Assembly (NCBI RefSeq): GCF_024460475.1
Contig: NZ_JANFYN010000013.1
Location: 1-53,088 of the forward strand
Length of the DNA stretch: 53,088 nucleotides
Direction: 5' to 3'
Source of the DNA: Holdemanella sp. MSK.7.32
GTDB taxonomy: Bacteria; Bacillota_I; Bacilli_A; Erysipelotrichales; Erysipelotrichaceae
In this document: positions 17,058 through 26,751 of the stretch, piece after piece
How the letters are laid out: every line of letters begins with the position of its first letter
How positions within the stretch are numbered: the first letter of the stretch is position 1
Notes under the pieces: model-generated
Databases searched by the model: none
What the model saw: the letters and a program-made list of their open reading frames with translations, nothing else
What the model was told of the DNA's origin: nothing
Translations under genes and position numbers: made by a program

Positions 17058-18131
17058 TTATAAAATACCACGAGCTTGTAAATCTTTAAATGCATTTACT
17101 AAAGTTGTATTATCTTCATGAGTTAATGCTCCAATATGTCCTACTCTAAAAATAGTATCCTTCATGTCACCACCATTAGGACAAATCCAAATACCATATT
17201 CATCTTTTAATTTTAGGAAAATCTCATAAGCATTAGCTGTTGTAGGATGAACAGAAGTTACTCCATTTGCTGGACTTTCAGAAACCAATTCAAAAGGCAT
17301 ATCTTTAATTTTTTCCCTAAAATCTTTAGCTTGAGCAGCCACTCTAGCAACTTCAGCATCGGCTCCTCCTTTATTCTCAATTTCTTTTAATCTTTCGTGG
17401 ATTTGTAAAAGTATACCTACAGCTGGTGTAAATGGAGTTTGTCCTCTCTCTTGATTTTTTAAAGCATTCTTCAAATCAAAATACATAGTTTTTGCTTCAG
17501 AAGATTCAATTCTCTCAATTCCCTTTGGAGCTAAAACAATAATAGATATACCTGGAGGACATGCTAAAACTTTTTGTGATCCAGTAATCATAACATCAGC
17601 TCCACATTCACTCATATTAAATGGATCAGCTAAAAATGAAGAAACACAGTCACAAACAAAGAATAAATTATTCTTTTTGCAGAATTCACCAATCATCATA
17701 ACATCATATAATACTGCAGTTGAAGTTTCATCTACATTAACAAGTAAGCCTGTAAACCCTTGATTATCATACTCATATAATCTTTCTTTAGTTAATTTTT
17801 TTCCATGTTCAAGATTTAATGAGACATGAGGTATTTCATGAATGATACAAAGATCCACAAATCTCTTTCCAAAACTACCACCATTAATAACAAGTACTTT
17901 ATCATTCTTTGTAAAACAATTCATCACAACAGCTTCCATAGAACCTGTACTTGAACATGTCATAAATATAGCTCTTGAGTTAGCAGAAGCTTTAGTATAT
18001 TCCAACATATACTTCTCATTCTCTAACATTACAGATGAAAATTCTTCTGTTCTAAAATAAGGAACTTGCTCTGCACCAATAGAACATACTTCCTTTGATG
18101 ACATTACTGGACCTACTGTAAAATTTAACAT
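17058..18131 (-). CDS. class V aminotransferase (AGXT/PhnW-like)
   Basis: Translation should start at the ATG at 18131 behind GGGAGGA, giving 357 residues, the usual family length. The longer frame from 18200 adds 23 unrelated residues. The sequence opens with NFTVGPVMSS and has the PLP lysine in ITGSQKVLACPPG (about residue 187) and an aspartate in VCDCVSSF. The closest recognisable groups are alanine-glyoxylate and 2-aminoethylphosphonate transaminases. No phosphoenolpyruvate mutase or phosphonopyruvate decarboxylase is in the window, so an aminoethylphosphonate role would need genes elsewhere. Given the fused CDP-transferase next to it, amination of a small keto- or aldehyde-phosphate is an alternative. 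Confidence 0.85.
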   Translation of the reverse strand: MLNFTVGPVMSSKEVCSIGAEQVPYFRTEEFSSVMLENEKYMLEYTKASANSRAIFMTCSSTGSMEAVVMNCFTKNDKVLVINGGSFGKRFVDLCIIHEIPHVSLNLEHGKKLTKERLYEYDNQGFTGLLVNVDETSTAVLYDVMMIGEFCKKNNLFFVCDCVSSFLADPFNMSECGADVMITGSQKVLACPPGISIIVLAPKGIERIESSEAKTMYFDLKNALKNQERGQTPFTPAVGILLQIHERLKEIENKGGADAEVARVAAQAKDFREKIKDMPFELVSESPANGVTSVHPTTANAYEIFLKLKDEYGIWICPNGGDMKDTIFRVGHIGALTHEDNTTLVNAFKDLQARGIL

Positions 18132-18234
18132 ATATTTTCCTCCCACTCTTTTTTTAGAGTATTCTTTATAAATCGAATTAAAAAGTATATCTACGACCAT
18201 TTGATATACTTATTTGTCCATATCGGTTTTGTAA

Positions 18235-19440
18235 TTAATTCTTAGTAATTCCCAAATAACTAATTAATCGACTAGAATTATCACCATCATGATAATTATA
18301 TATAAAATCTCTAATTTTTTCTCTTTTTTCTTTAAATTCATCTTTATTTGAAGCAACCGAGTTAATAAAATCAAAAAAATCAGTAAGACTATAAATTTCT
18401 TTACCCGCAATTAATTCATGTATATTATCAACTACAAATCCAACTTTATATTGATCCATATCAGATAAAACGTATGCGATTGGTCTATCTAACTGCAAAA
18501 AATCATAAGCTGCTCCGGAATAGTCACTAATCATCGCATCACAACACGACATTAATCTATAATTATCAACATTTAATTCTTTTACATTCGGACCAGTCAA
18601 TACTCTAATATTGCTTTGATCACTGATTTTCAAACATTCTAAATCCTGCATAGGATGAATTTTTATTACTAATAAACAATTCTTATCTTTAAGAAGAAGG
18701 TTTAGTTTTTCATATTCTTCCATCGTATTTATTAATGGAATTCCCAAAGGAGATTCAAGAGTACTATCATTTCGACCAGATACATTTTTTCTAAATGTTG
18801 GCATCCATAATAGTACTTTGTTAAACTCTTGAGATGTAACTTTTTTTAGTTCACTCGAATTATTTTTAAATAGACTATCATGTGACGGAAATCCTAAATA
18901 TAAAATTTTATAATCATCATCAGAAAATAGTCTCTCTAATTTCTCAATGTGAGCATATGATTTAGACATTCCAAGTATATATTTAAATCCATGAGGTAGT
19001 GTCATTACATTTGCAGCATTTTTTAATCCACCCGCGCCATGACGCATAAATACAGCAATTTGATCATCTCTTACAGCTGGAATTACATGATGTTCACTAA
19101 AAATATATTTTGCTGTACAATGATACTTTGCTCTTTTTAAGTTTAAACCTGTGTACTCATAACCTTCAACATTTTCAGGTAAATCTTTAGGACACTTATT
19201 TCTTAAAAACCAAATAATTCTATATTTTTTATTATACTCATTACTTATCAAATAGTCATATAACGCTCCGCCATTAGAGTCAAAATCATTATGACTTTCA
19301 ATGATAATAATGTCCTTCAATGGTTTGTTTTTGTAAAAACATAACAAAACATTTTCTATTGCATCATTTAGCTTGTAATTAACAAGGGTGTCAAATGCAT
19401 GCCTAATTCCTTTTTCTCGTAAATATCCAATCAAATTCAT
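18235..19440 (-). CDS. TagB/TagF-like CDP-glycerol glycerophosphotransferase
   Basis: The protein has about 401 residues from the ATG at 19440; a GTG at 19452 is possible but crowds the AAAGG site. The C-terminal part has the GT-B signature of CDP-glycerol phosphotransferases: FMRHGAGG, TLPHGFKY, LWMPTFRKN, IKIHPMQD and ISDYSGAAYDF. The conserved histidines and the Ser-Asp-Tyr-Ser motif bind the CDP-polyol. The enzyme should transfer glycerol phosphate or a related group to the capsule repeat. It is encoded between the flippase and the aminotransferase. Confidence 0.88.
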   Translation of the reverse strand: MNLIGYLREKGIRHAFDTLVNYKLNDAIENVLLCFYKNKPLKDIIIIESHNDFDSNGGALYDYLISNEYNKKYRIIWFLRNKCPKDLPENVEGYEYTGLNLKRAKYHCTAKYIFSEHHVIPAVRDDQIAVFMRHGAGGLKNAANVMTLPHGFKYILGMSKSYAHIEKLERLFSDDDYKILYLGFPSHDSLFKNNSSELKKVTSQEFNKVLLWMPTFRKNVSGRNDSTLESPLGIPLINTMEEYEKLNLLLKDKNCLLVIKIHPMQDLECLKISDQSNIRVLTGPNVKELNVDNYRLMSCCDAMISDYSGAAYDFLQLDRPIAYVLSDMDQYKVGFVVDNIHELIAGKEIYSLTDFFDFINSVASNKDEFKEKREKIRDFIYNYHDGDNSSRLISYLGITKN

Positions 19441-19467
19441 ATATTTAGACACAACCTTTCTATAAAA

Positions 19468-20925
19468 CTATTTTAAATTTTTAATAGCTAGTACAATATT
19501 CTTTCTAAAATATATAATGGCTAAAACAATACATACAATCATTATGTATCTTATCATAGTTAATTTGTACGAAACAGCCACAATTACCATTAGAACAATT
19601 AAAGCGATTGAAATTAACAATATCAATTTGTCGTTGTATAAAACATTAATTTTTTTATCCATTAATATTTTCTTATAAAATAAATAATGTAAAATTGATA
19701 AAGCTACATAGCTTACCAATGTTGTATAACCAGCAGCCATATATCCAAATATCTTTATAAAGATAAAATTTAAGACAAGATTTAATAAGGCACATATGAA
19801 CGTTGCCAGTGCAATTAATTTAGTTTCTTGAAAATAGTATTCAACATTACTAAACAGGCTATAAATAAAAATAAAAAACACTGATAATGCAACAGGCGGA
19901 ACAACATAGATTGACTCATAGTAATTATTCCCAGCAAAAATTCGAATAACTTCTGGTGCAAATAACATTGCTATAAAACAAAGTGCTGCAATAATTAAAA
20001 TCAAAGAAGTTGTTACTTTTTTTACATCATTCTTAGTTGCAAAATTATAATTTGAATCATTTTCAAATTCATCGATTTTTTTATATAAATAAGGAACCAA
20101 CGAACCATTAATTGCATTAACAATTAAAATCATCATCATAGAAATAGTATATGCTACACTATAAAAAGCGGCCTTATCAGTTCCAATCATTTTCCCAATC
20201 ATAATTCGATCTGATTGACTTAAAACATAATTTGATAAATAATGTGGAATTAATGGCAAGTTAAAAGCTAATGCGTATTTCCAATATTCTAACGAATAAA
20301 ACTTTTTACCGCTTTTAAATATTAAACAAAAGAAAAAAGCAGAAAACAACACCTTAGATAATACATCAGTATATACACGTGCTTCAACTTTATAGCTAGT
20401 ACTTAAAACAGCTAAAACTCCACCACCCAAGCTAATTATTGTCATCAAAATAGAAACGGCAACATATTTCTTGTATTTAAAGTCAAATCTTTGTTTAGTT
20501 GACCAAAACTCTAAGGCTGGCATAAATAATAGTTCTAACCCCATAGCAAACATTAAAACAGGTTGCAATTCAAATATTGAAGACCACAACTGTGGATTGA
20601 ACATATAAATTAAAATAAAAAATAAAGTTATTGTAGTAGTTAAACCTAGCTGTGTAGATGTGAAACTTGCTTTATCATTCTTATAAAGAAGTAAGCCCTT
20701 TTGATAACTACTCATAAATATATTTAACGATGTAAAAATAATTATAATACTATACCATGATTGGAAAATGGCAAATGTACCATACTGGCTTTCCGTCATT
20801 ACTCTAGTAAAAATAGGTGTTGATAGTAATGCTATTCCTTTGTTTATAATATTACATATTGTATACCAAAATGAAGCCTTTACTGGTTCAGACAACTCAT
20901 TATATTTTTTTAAAAGATTATTCAT
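19468..20925 (-). CDS. Wzx-type polysaccharide flippase
   Basis: The protein (485 residues from the ATG at 20925; a TTG two codons earlier is less likely) is a polytopic protein of the MOP exporter superfamily. It has 12-14 hydrophobic segments and the usual N-terminal layout (ASFWYTICNIINKGIALLS). It should flip the undecaprenyl-linked repeat unit across the membrane. With the Wzy polymerase and CpsC proteins it shows that the capsule is made by the Wzx/Wzy route. Confidence 0.9.
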   Translation of the reverse strand: MNNLLKKYNELSEPVKASFWYTICNIINKGIALLSTPIFTRVMTESQYGTFAIFQSWYSIIIIFTSLNIFMSSYQKGLLLYKNDKASFTSTQLGLTTTITLFFILIYMFNPQLWSSIFELQPVLMFAMGLELLFMPALEFWSTKQRFDFKYKKYVAVSILMTIISLGGGVLAVLSTSYKVEARVYTDVLSKVLFSAFFFCLIFKSGKKFYSLEYWKYALAFNLPLIPHYLSNYVLSQSDRIMIGKMIGTDKAAFYSVAYTISMMMILIVNAINGSLVPYLYKKIDEFENDSNYNFATKNDVKKVTTSLILIIAALCFIAMLFAPEVIRIFAGNNYYESIYVVPPVALSVFFIFIYSLFSNVEYYFQETKLIALATFICALLNLVLNFIFIKIFGYMAAGYTTLVSYVALSILHYLFYKKILMDKKINVLYNDKLILLISIALIVLMVIVAVSYKLTMIRYIMIVCIVLAIIYFRKNIVLAIKNLK

Positions 20926-20931
20926 AAGCAA

Positions 20932-21435
20932 CTAATGAAAACTTCCTTCTTTCTTTAGTGACAAATAGTGTTCAATATTTCTTGTTTTAAAAGGCAGAGC
21001 AGGATGTCCACCAGCTATTGAATAAGCAGGAATGTCCTTACATACTACAGATCCAGCTTGAATAATTGCGCCTTGCCCAATTTTAACGCCACCTAATATA
21101 GTTACATTATTTCCTAGCCAAACACAATCTCCAATTATTACGTCTTTATCAATAAATGTATCATCGTAAGGTATTTTATTACCTTCATAATTGTGAAATG
21201 ATGTAATAATTTCACATCCAGATCCTGAATGAAAATAATTTCCTATTTCAACTTTTCCGTTTCCTAATATAGACATTCCATTAAAACATACATGTTCACC
21301 TAAATATGTTTTCGAATTTACAAAAGATTTACCACCTACATATAAACGTTCACCACAGGCTGCAGCTTTTTTTTTAATTTTTAGATGATAATACTTTTGA
21401 CAAAACTTATTCTTTAAATTTGATACTAAACCCAT
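20932..21435 (-). CDS. left-handed beta-helix O-acetyltransferase (WbbJ/maltose acetyltransferase type)
   Basis: The 167-residue hexapeptide-repeat protein has the usual coils (VEIGNYFHSGSG, VIIGDCVWLGNN, VKIGQGAIIQAGS) and the closing motif SIAGGHPAL. It probably O-acetylates a sugar of the repeat unit with acetyl-CoA at the inner membrane face. It lies 3 bases from licD and about 6 bases from wzx. Confidence 0.88.
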   Translation of the reverse strand: MGLVSNLKNKFCQKYYHLKIKKKAAACGERLYVGGKSFVNSKTYLGEHVCFNGMSILGNGKVEIGNYFHSGSGCEIITSFHNYEGNKIPYDDTFIDKDVIIGDCVWLGNNVTILGGVKIGQGAIIQAGSVVCKDIPAYSIAGGHPALPFKTRNIEHYLSLKKEGSFH

Positions 21436-21438
21436 AAA

Positions 21439-22266
21439 TTATTCCTCCAATAACGAATCATAAACACCAAAATCAATATCATAATTCGAATGTGTCACTC
21501 TATCAGACTCTTTGGGTATTTTCATGTAATCTCCATAAAGATTTTTTAGATATTCATCATATTTTTTAAAGCCTAAAAATTCTACATCTTCAAATTTGTA
21601 TTTAACAAAATCTTCGAACCATTCATTTTTTAAAATATCGCCTGGATAATCACTTGTTATACAATTCTTTGTTATTTGATTATTATACTGATTCATTAAT
21701 TGTTTACGCCTTTTTTTTAATCTTTCTATAGAAAAGAAATGAGAAATAAATAACATACATTTATAAGAAATAGCATTTTTTTGTGTATCATCTCCATATC
21801 CACATTTAATCCATAACAAATTTTTTAAGATATGATTATACATAAAGAAAAAACGTCTTTTCATCGCCTTATCTGGTATATTATCATACGGAAAAATGTC
21901 GACGAATATTCCATGTTCTATTTGTACATTCTTTGAAAAATCCTCAATTATACAAGTCCCTTTTAATTGTATTTTAGCAAAATTAAAAGCATAATACTTT
22001 TCTGTATCTTCTGTTTGTAAAAAATATTTATTATAATCTAATTGTTCTTCACAGACTTTTAAAAACTTTTCATAATCTGCTCTAAGCATTCCAATATCAA
22101 AATCATCGTCCCAAGGAATAAAGCCTTTATGCCGGATTGCCCCTAATTGTGTGCCACCATTTATAAAATAAGGAATATTATTTTCATCACACAATTTTAC
22201 AATTTCTTTTGCAATCATTAGAATTACATTCTGTAATTTTACTTTATTCTTATCAAAATTATTCAT
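21439..22266 (-). CDS. LicD-family phosphodiester transferase, second copy
   Basis: This 275-residue LicD has GGTQLGAIRHKGFIPWDDD (about residues 39-57) and FDIGMLRADY, then IFVDIFPYDNIP and LYGDYMKIP. It differs enough from the copy at 14892 that different donors or acceptor sugars are likely. Two LicD enzymes in one operon are known where two phosphocholines are attached to one repeat, as in pneumococcal teichoic acid. Its ATG lies at the wzy stop codon. Confidence 0.9.
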   Translation of the reverse strand: MNNFDKNKVKLQNVILMIAKEIVKLCDENNIPYFINGGTQLGAIRHKGFIPWDDDFDIGMLRADYEKFLKVCEEQLDYNKYFLQTEDTEKYYAFNFAKIQLKGTCIIEDFSKNVQIEHGIFVDIFPYDNIPDKAMKRRFFFMYNHILKNLLWIKCGYGDDTQKNAISYKCMLFISHFFSIERLKKRRKQLMNQYNNQITKNCITSDYPGDILKNEWFEDFVKYKFEDVEFLGFKKYDEYLKNLYGDYMKIPKESDRVTHSNYDIDFGVYDSLLEE

Positions 22267-23450
22267 TAATTATTACCTCGCAATTTCACTATATATGGCA
22301 TGTAAGCATAAATGCAAAAAATATAAAAAATATAAAAATATTCCATTGTGCTTTCAAATGTCATTACTAATAAATTTACTAAAATAAAGCATGTAAGCCA
22401 ATAACGATTTTTTCTATCTTTAACTTTATTAACGCTATTAAATGAACTACATAAAAGAAAAATAAAAGGTATAAATAAAATCATACCGCCATCTAATAAA
22501 ACCTGGAGTATCTGGTTGTGCATATAATTCATTCCTAAACCATCTCCGGTCCATGCACTCCAAAAAACTTTTATTAGTACTCCGTGAGAACCATAACCAT
22601 AAATGAAATTATTGGAAATAGTATTCATAGCCTCTTTCCATATAAAACCTCTACCATTTAAAGAAAAACCAAATATTTCGAAAGCACTAACATTATTTTT
22701 AATGTAAAACAACATGACGAAATTAATTAATAGATATATAATAATGTAAATAATACTATTAATATTTAATAAATCATATAATTTAAACTTATATATAATA
22801 AAAAATATTACAATTAAAATAATAGAAATATAAGATGCACTCGTAAATGATAATAACATAGTACCGAATGACAGTAGTATTTGCCTTATAAATTTACTTC
22901 TACATTTATTAAAATACTTATATTCTATATATGATAATATAATAAGTAACATTCCAAGTTGTGCACCTGTTTGTACATGTCCTAAAAAAGTTAAATGATT
23001 AGTAATTGGAGCAAAATAATTTCTACAAAATAAAGGATTAAAAAAGGTTAAATTCAAAAAAAACAATAACGACAAAACATTGTTTGTAATTTTTATTAAT
23101 CTATATGGGCTTGAAGTAAAATATTTATAACATAAAAAGCATAATGCTGGTGGAACAAATATCTTTTGTAACGTATCAGTAAATGTATTTCTACAAAAAA
23201 GCGTAATAACAAACAATACAAGAAAATATAAGATAAAACTTCCTAAAAAAGTATAATTATATATTTTCTTTTTAAATTTTATACATTCGACTATACAAAT
23301 TAAATAAATTATTATTATAGAAATATATAACCATATAGTAAAAAATGTTTTATATATATGAAAGTATTCAGAAAAACCCTTAGGATAAACAAATGGTATA
23401 ATTAGAAAATATATTAAACAATCTTTTAAATTAATTTTTAATTTTTTCAC
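22266..23450 (-). CDS. Wzy-type repeat-unit polymerase
   Basis: The 394-residue integral membrane protein has about 11 helices and a larger outside loop. The polymerase/ligase motif MHNQILQVLLDGG lies near residue 315. It polymerises the flipped repeat units. The GTG start follows GGAGG with 7-base spacing. Its sequence is extremely A+T-rich, as is typical of wzy genes that are exchanged between strains. Confidence 0.82.
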   Translation of the reverse strand: MKKLKINLKDCLIYFLIIPFVYPKGFSEYFHIYKTFFTIWLYISIIIIYLICIVECIKFKKKIYNYTFLGSFILYFLVLFVITLFCRNTFTDTLQKIFVPPALCFLCYKYFTSSPYRLIKITNNVLSLLFFLNLTFFNPLFCRNYFAPITNHLTFLGHVQTGAQLGMLLIILSYIEYKYFNKCRSKFIRQILLSFGTMLLSFTSASYISIILIVIFFIIYKFKLYDLLNINSIIYIIIYLLINFVMLFYIKNNVSAFEIFGFSLNGRGFIWKEAMNTISNNFIYGYGSHGVLIKVFWSAWTGDGLGMNYMHNQILQVLLDGGMILFIPFIFLLCSSFNSVNKVKDRKNRYWLTCFILVNLLVMTFESTMEYFYIFYIFCIYAYMPYIVKLRGNN

Positions 23451-23468
23451 ACCAAATCCTCCTATTTT

Positions 23469-24038
23469 TTACTTATACCAATAAACAAATTTTTCTGAAT
23501 TATTGTTACTAATTTTTTTTGCTGGTATTCCACCAAGTGTTATACCTTCTTCATATACGGATTTAACCACAACAGCATTTGCACCAACAACACATTTATT
23601 CGCAATAACTACATCACCCATGACTTTACAACCAGAAGCAAAAAAAACATTATCTCCTATTTTAGGTGCTTCACTTCCACCTGATGCACCTATTGTAACA
23701 CCTTCATGTATTCGACAATTCTCACCTATAACAGCATTTTGATTAATATTAATACAATTAATATGAGCTATACTCAATCCTTTTCCACAAACATTTGGTC
23801 CAATGGATATTCCCAACTTTACTCCTAGTCTGTGCCACTTTAATTTAGAAAAAAATAATCCTATTATTTTTACACAAATATTATGATTTGAATTATTTAA
23901 CCAATACTCATATTTTCTTAACGCTCGCTCATATTTCCAAATTTCATCAGTGAATGGTCGTGGATACTTTCTAGTAATACCAAGTTGTAATTTATCTTGA
24001 TCCATGTATTCTTTTAACTCATACTTACTTTTAATCAT
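23469..24038 (-). CDS. serine O-acetyltransferase-like hexapeptide acetyltransferase
   Basis: The 189-residue protein has an N-terminal helical part (about residues 1-75) and a left-handed beta-helix (GLSIAHINCI, IHEGVTIGASGG, VFFASGCKVMGD, CVVGANAVVV) closing with GGIPAKKI. It resembles CysE but, given its place, is likely to acetylate a capsule sugar. The histidines in SIAHIN and CRIHEG are the expected catalytic residues. It begins almost at the end of the preceding GT4 gene (TAATATG). Confidence 0.85.
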   Translation of the reverse strand: MIKSKYELKEYMDQDKLQLGITRKYPRPFTDEIWKYERALRKYEYWLNNSNHNICVKIIGLFFSKLKWHRLGVKLGISIGPNVCGKGLSIAHINCININQNAVIGENCRIHEGVTIGASGGSEAPKIGDNVFFASGCKVMGDVVIANKCVVGANAVVVKSVYEEGITLGGIPAKKISNNNSEKFVYWYK

Positions 24039-24039
24039 A

Positions 24040-25146
24040 TTACATCAATTCTTTTAGTTCCCTTTCTAAATTATAAATAGTATTTTGAATACTAAATCTA
24101 TTTGCTGTTTCAATACAATTATTTTTCATTCTAACTTTAGAATCCCTACTAAGATCAATGTATTTACATATACATTTATAGATTTGCTCTGAATTTTTTT
24201 CATCAGATACATATCCATTAATGTCGTTTTTTATAATTTCAGGAATACCTCCTACGTTATTAGCTATACAAGGAACACCGTAAGACATTGCCTCTACAAT
24301 TGATATTCCGAAGACTTCTTGACATACTGAAGGATAAACAAATATATCGGTATCTATTAAATAATCACCAATATTTCTTTTGATTCCCATAAATTCAATC
24401 TCATTTACTAAATTCAGTTTTTTGCTCACCTTTTCGAGATCATCTCTATAGCTGCCATCACCAATAATCCAAATTTTAAATTTTATATTATTATCTTTTA
24501 ATTTTTGTGCAGCGTGAATTAATAAATCGACGCCTTTTATTTTTTCTAATCTACCAATATAAGTGATTTGTATACAATCATTATTTTCAAATATCTTGGT
24601 ATTAATACCAGTATCTATTAACTCAACACCGTTATAAACTACAGTAGTTTTATAAACATCAATATCAAATTCTTCTAAATAAGAATTTCTTCCAGCTTCC
24701 GAAACAAAAATAACTTTATCCGATTCTTTTAAAGAATATTTTATACATATTTTTGCAAATAAATTTTTAAGATTAGATCCATAACTATAATTAGTTTCTT
24801 TATCGAAACAAGAATGTATCGTCATAACAAATTTTTTTGTATGAAATTTCTTTGCCAAAGCTATATAATACGCATGCAATGCAATCGTACAATGGTGGGT
24901 AACAATAATATCTGCCTCATGCACTAATTCACATAACTTATCCCATCGTTTTTTTGAATATTTATTCGCTGAACAATCTACCAACGAAATGACACTATAT
25001 CCTTTATCCTTCATTTCATTATATATTTCGCCTTCTTCAAATAAAAAACAAAATATATTTTCATATTTAGCATACTTAGCTATATTTGTACACAACTGTT
25101 CAATTCCACCAACACCACCAGCAGATAATAAATTTAATACTTTCAT
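24040..25146 (-). CDS. GT4-family glycosyltransferase
   Basis: The 368-residue GT-B enzyme has an N-terminal acceptor loop LLSAGGVGGIEQLC and a C-terminal donor-binding block. In that block YIGRLEKIKGVDLLI (about residue 195) precedes the E-X7-E region FGISIVEAMSYGVP and NVGGIPEII. It adds a sugar to the capsule repeat with retention of configuration; donor and linkage are unknown. The second glutamate is replaced by glycine in GISIVEAMS, a common variation. Confidence 0.88.
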   Translation of the reverse strand: MKVLNLLSAGGVGGIEQLCTNIAKYAKYENIFCFLFEEGEIYNEMKDKGYSVISLVDCSANKYSKKRWDKLCELVHEADIIVTHHCTIALHAYYIALAKKFHTKKFVMTIHSCFDKETNYSYGSNLKNLFAKICIKYSLKESDKVIFVSEAGRNSYLEEFDIDVYKTTVVYNGVELIDTGINTKIFENNDCIQITYIGRLEKIKGVDLLIHAAQKLKDNNIKFKIWIIGDGSYRDDLEKVSKKLNLVNEIEFMGIKRNIGDYLIDTDIFVYPSVCQEVFGISIVEAMSYGVPCIANNVGGIPEIIKNDINGYVSDEKNSEQIYKCICKYIDLSRDSKVRMKNNCIETANRFSIQNTIYNLERELKELM

Positions 25147-25150
25147 TCTA

Positions 25151-26236
25151 TCACCCTATATATATTTGTTTTAATCTACCTACATTCTTGTTTAAATTGT
25201 ATTTTGAATCAATTAATTTTGCATAAGAAGTATTTGAAGCTTTTTCTCTATTATTCGACTTACACATTTCAATTATATGTTGAGCCCAAATTTTTGGAGA
25301 ACAATCCAAAGAATAACTTTCAACATTATTTGTTAAAATACATTCTTTTGTGATTGCATCAGAAAAAATACAGGGCAATCCATTAATCTGCCATTCTATT
25401 GCTACTAATGGTAATCCCTCGAATAGTGAAGGTAACAGCATACCATCCATAGCATTTAAATAATCTGCAACATTATCAATAGCCCCAGTAAATATAACAT
25501 TTAAGCCTTTGCATTCTGTTTCAATTTCATTTTTTAAAGGACCGTCGCCAATCATAAATAATTTACATGTTGGTTCAATTTTTCTGATTTCTTTATAAAT
25601 TGCAGTTAAAAACTTATGATTTTTTTGTTCAAAAAAACCACCAACATGCCCAATAACAATCTCTTTATCAATGTTATATAAAGAACGTATGCAATTTCTT
25701 TTATTTACATTAAATCTATATACATCAATATCACGTCCATTTGTTAAAACTTCGAACTTTTTATTTCCAAATAACCATTTACCCGCATCTTCTCCACATG
25801 CCAAGCCATCTGTGTAAAACATATTAAATATGGGTCTTAAAATTTTATCTGCTTTTACCTGGTTACATTTAGTGTTATGTGAATGAGCGATTCGCTTTTT
25901 AGATCCACCCAACCATGCTGCAACCATTTCAACAGCTAATGTTCCACTATTACCATGCGCATGTACTACATCAATGTTATTTTTACGTATAAACGCTATA
26001 AGAGACAAAAAATATTTGATTGTATTTTCTTTTCTAGATGGCATATAAACTACTTTACAACCCATGCAATTCAACTTTTCTTCTATTTTAGCTTCAGATT
26101 TAATAGTTGAAACAACATATATATCCAATCCAGATTTATCCATTGCTTCAAGGTAAGATGTAATCACACTAGTTATTCCATCATATATTAATCCAACTGT
26201 ACTAATAATTAGTATTTTTTTCATATTCTTTTTCAA
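25151..26236 (-). CDS. GT4-family glycosyltransferase (EpsF-like)
   Basis: The 361-residue GT-B transferase has HAHGNSGTL, IGHVGGFFEQKNHKFL (about residue 200) and LLPSLFEGLPLVAIEWQ, as in EpsF-type exopolysaccharide transferases. The first codon is TTG at 26236, 5-6 bases after GAGGG; an ATG four codons later is an alternative. It is the fourth gene of the capsule operon and probably adds the third sugar. Confidence 0.87.
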   Translation of the reverse strand: MKKNMKKILIISTVGLIYDGITSVITSYLEAMDKSGLDIYVVSTIKSEAKIEEKLNCMGCKVVYMPSRKENTIKYFLSLIAFIRKNNIDVVHAHGNSGTLAVEMVAAWLGGSKKRIAHSHNTKCNQVKADKILRPIFNMFYTDGLACGEDAGKWLFGNKKFEVLTNGRDIDVYRFNVNKRNCIRSLYNIDKEIVIGHVGGFFEQKNHKFLTAIYKEIRKIEPTCKLFMIGDGPLKNEIETECKGLNVIFTGAIDNVADYLNAMDGMLLPSLFEGLPLVAIEWQINGLPCIFSDAITKECILTNNVESYSLDCSPKIWAQHIIEMCKSNNREKASNTSYAKLIDSKYNLNKNVGRLKQIYIG

Positions 26237-26245
26237 TATATCCCT

Positions 26246-26740
26246 CTAAAACATACTATCAACTATTTTTTTTAAATTCTCACAAAACAATTCATTGTTA
26301 TTGAACATACTGTTCCCCATGTTTGCACAAATTTCATCATAATTCTTAATTATTCCACCCAATTCATTAATATCTTCTACTGGAATAATAGTTCCCATTC
26401 TTTGAGCCACGTTTCTAGCAAATTCAACTTGATGATCATTAACATGTTCATCAAATTTCTTTTGTCTTGGCACAACAATTGGTGTTTTACCTATCTGAAG
26501 AGGCATTATAAAACTTGCTGGTCCTCCATGAGTTATCACAATACGAGCATCCTCTACATTTTTAATCATTTGTTTATATGGAATAAATTTATCCCATTGA
26601 CAATACTTTGGTTCATATGTGCTATAACCAGTTTGTATAATAACATTCTCAGTAATCACACCATCTCTTTTTAGATTATCTATTTCTTGCACAAGTCTAT
26701 TAAATGGTTGCTCATGCGTTCCTACTGTTACAAATATCAT
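26246..26740 (-). CDS. Alg13/PssE-like glycosyltransferase subunit (CpsG type)
   Basis: The 164-residue catalytic half of a split GT28-type enzyme opens with FVTVGTHEQPFNRLV. It also has VIIQTGYS, ITHGGPASFIMPLQIGK and PRQKKFDEHVNDHQ, the donor-binding motifs of the Alg13/MurG family. It must pair with the membrane-bound Alg14-like protein encoded next to it. Pneumococcal CpsF/CpsG and rhizobial PssD/PssE pairs add the second sugar (galactose or glucuronate) to the lipid-linked first sugar. Confidence 0.9.
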   Translation of the reverse strand: MIFVTVGTHEQPFNRLVQEIDNLKRDGVITENVIIQTGYSTYEPKYCQWDKFIPYKQMIKNVEDARIVITHGGPASFIMPLQIGKTPIVVPRQKKFDEHVNDHQVEFARNVAQRMGTIIPVEDINELGGIIKNYDEICANMGNSMFNNNELFCENLKKIVDSMF

Positions 26741-26751
26741 GATTTACCTCA

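Noticed and set aside
17058..18131. Complete 2-aminoethylphosphonate pathway
   Set aside because: Only the transaminase-like enzyme is present; no phosphoenolpyruvate mutase or phosphonopyruvate decarboxylase is in the window.
18132..18200. N-terminal extension of the class V aminotransferase
   Set aside because: The 23 extra residues have no family match, while the internal ATG at 18131 has a strong GGGAGGA site and gives the normal length.
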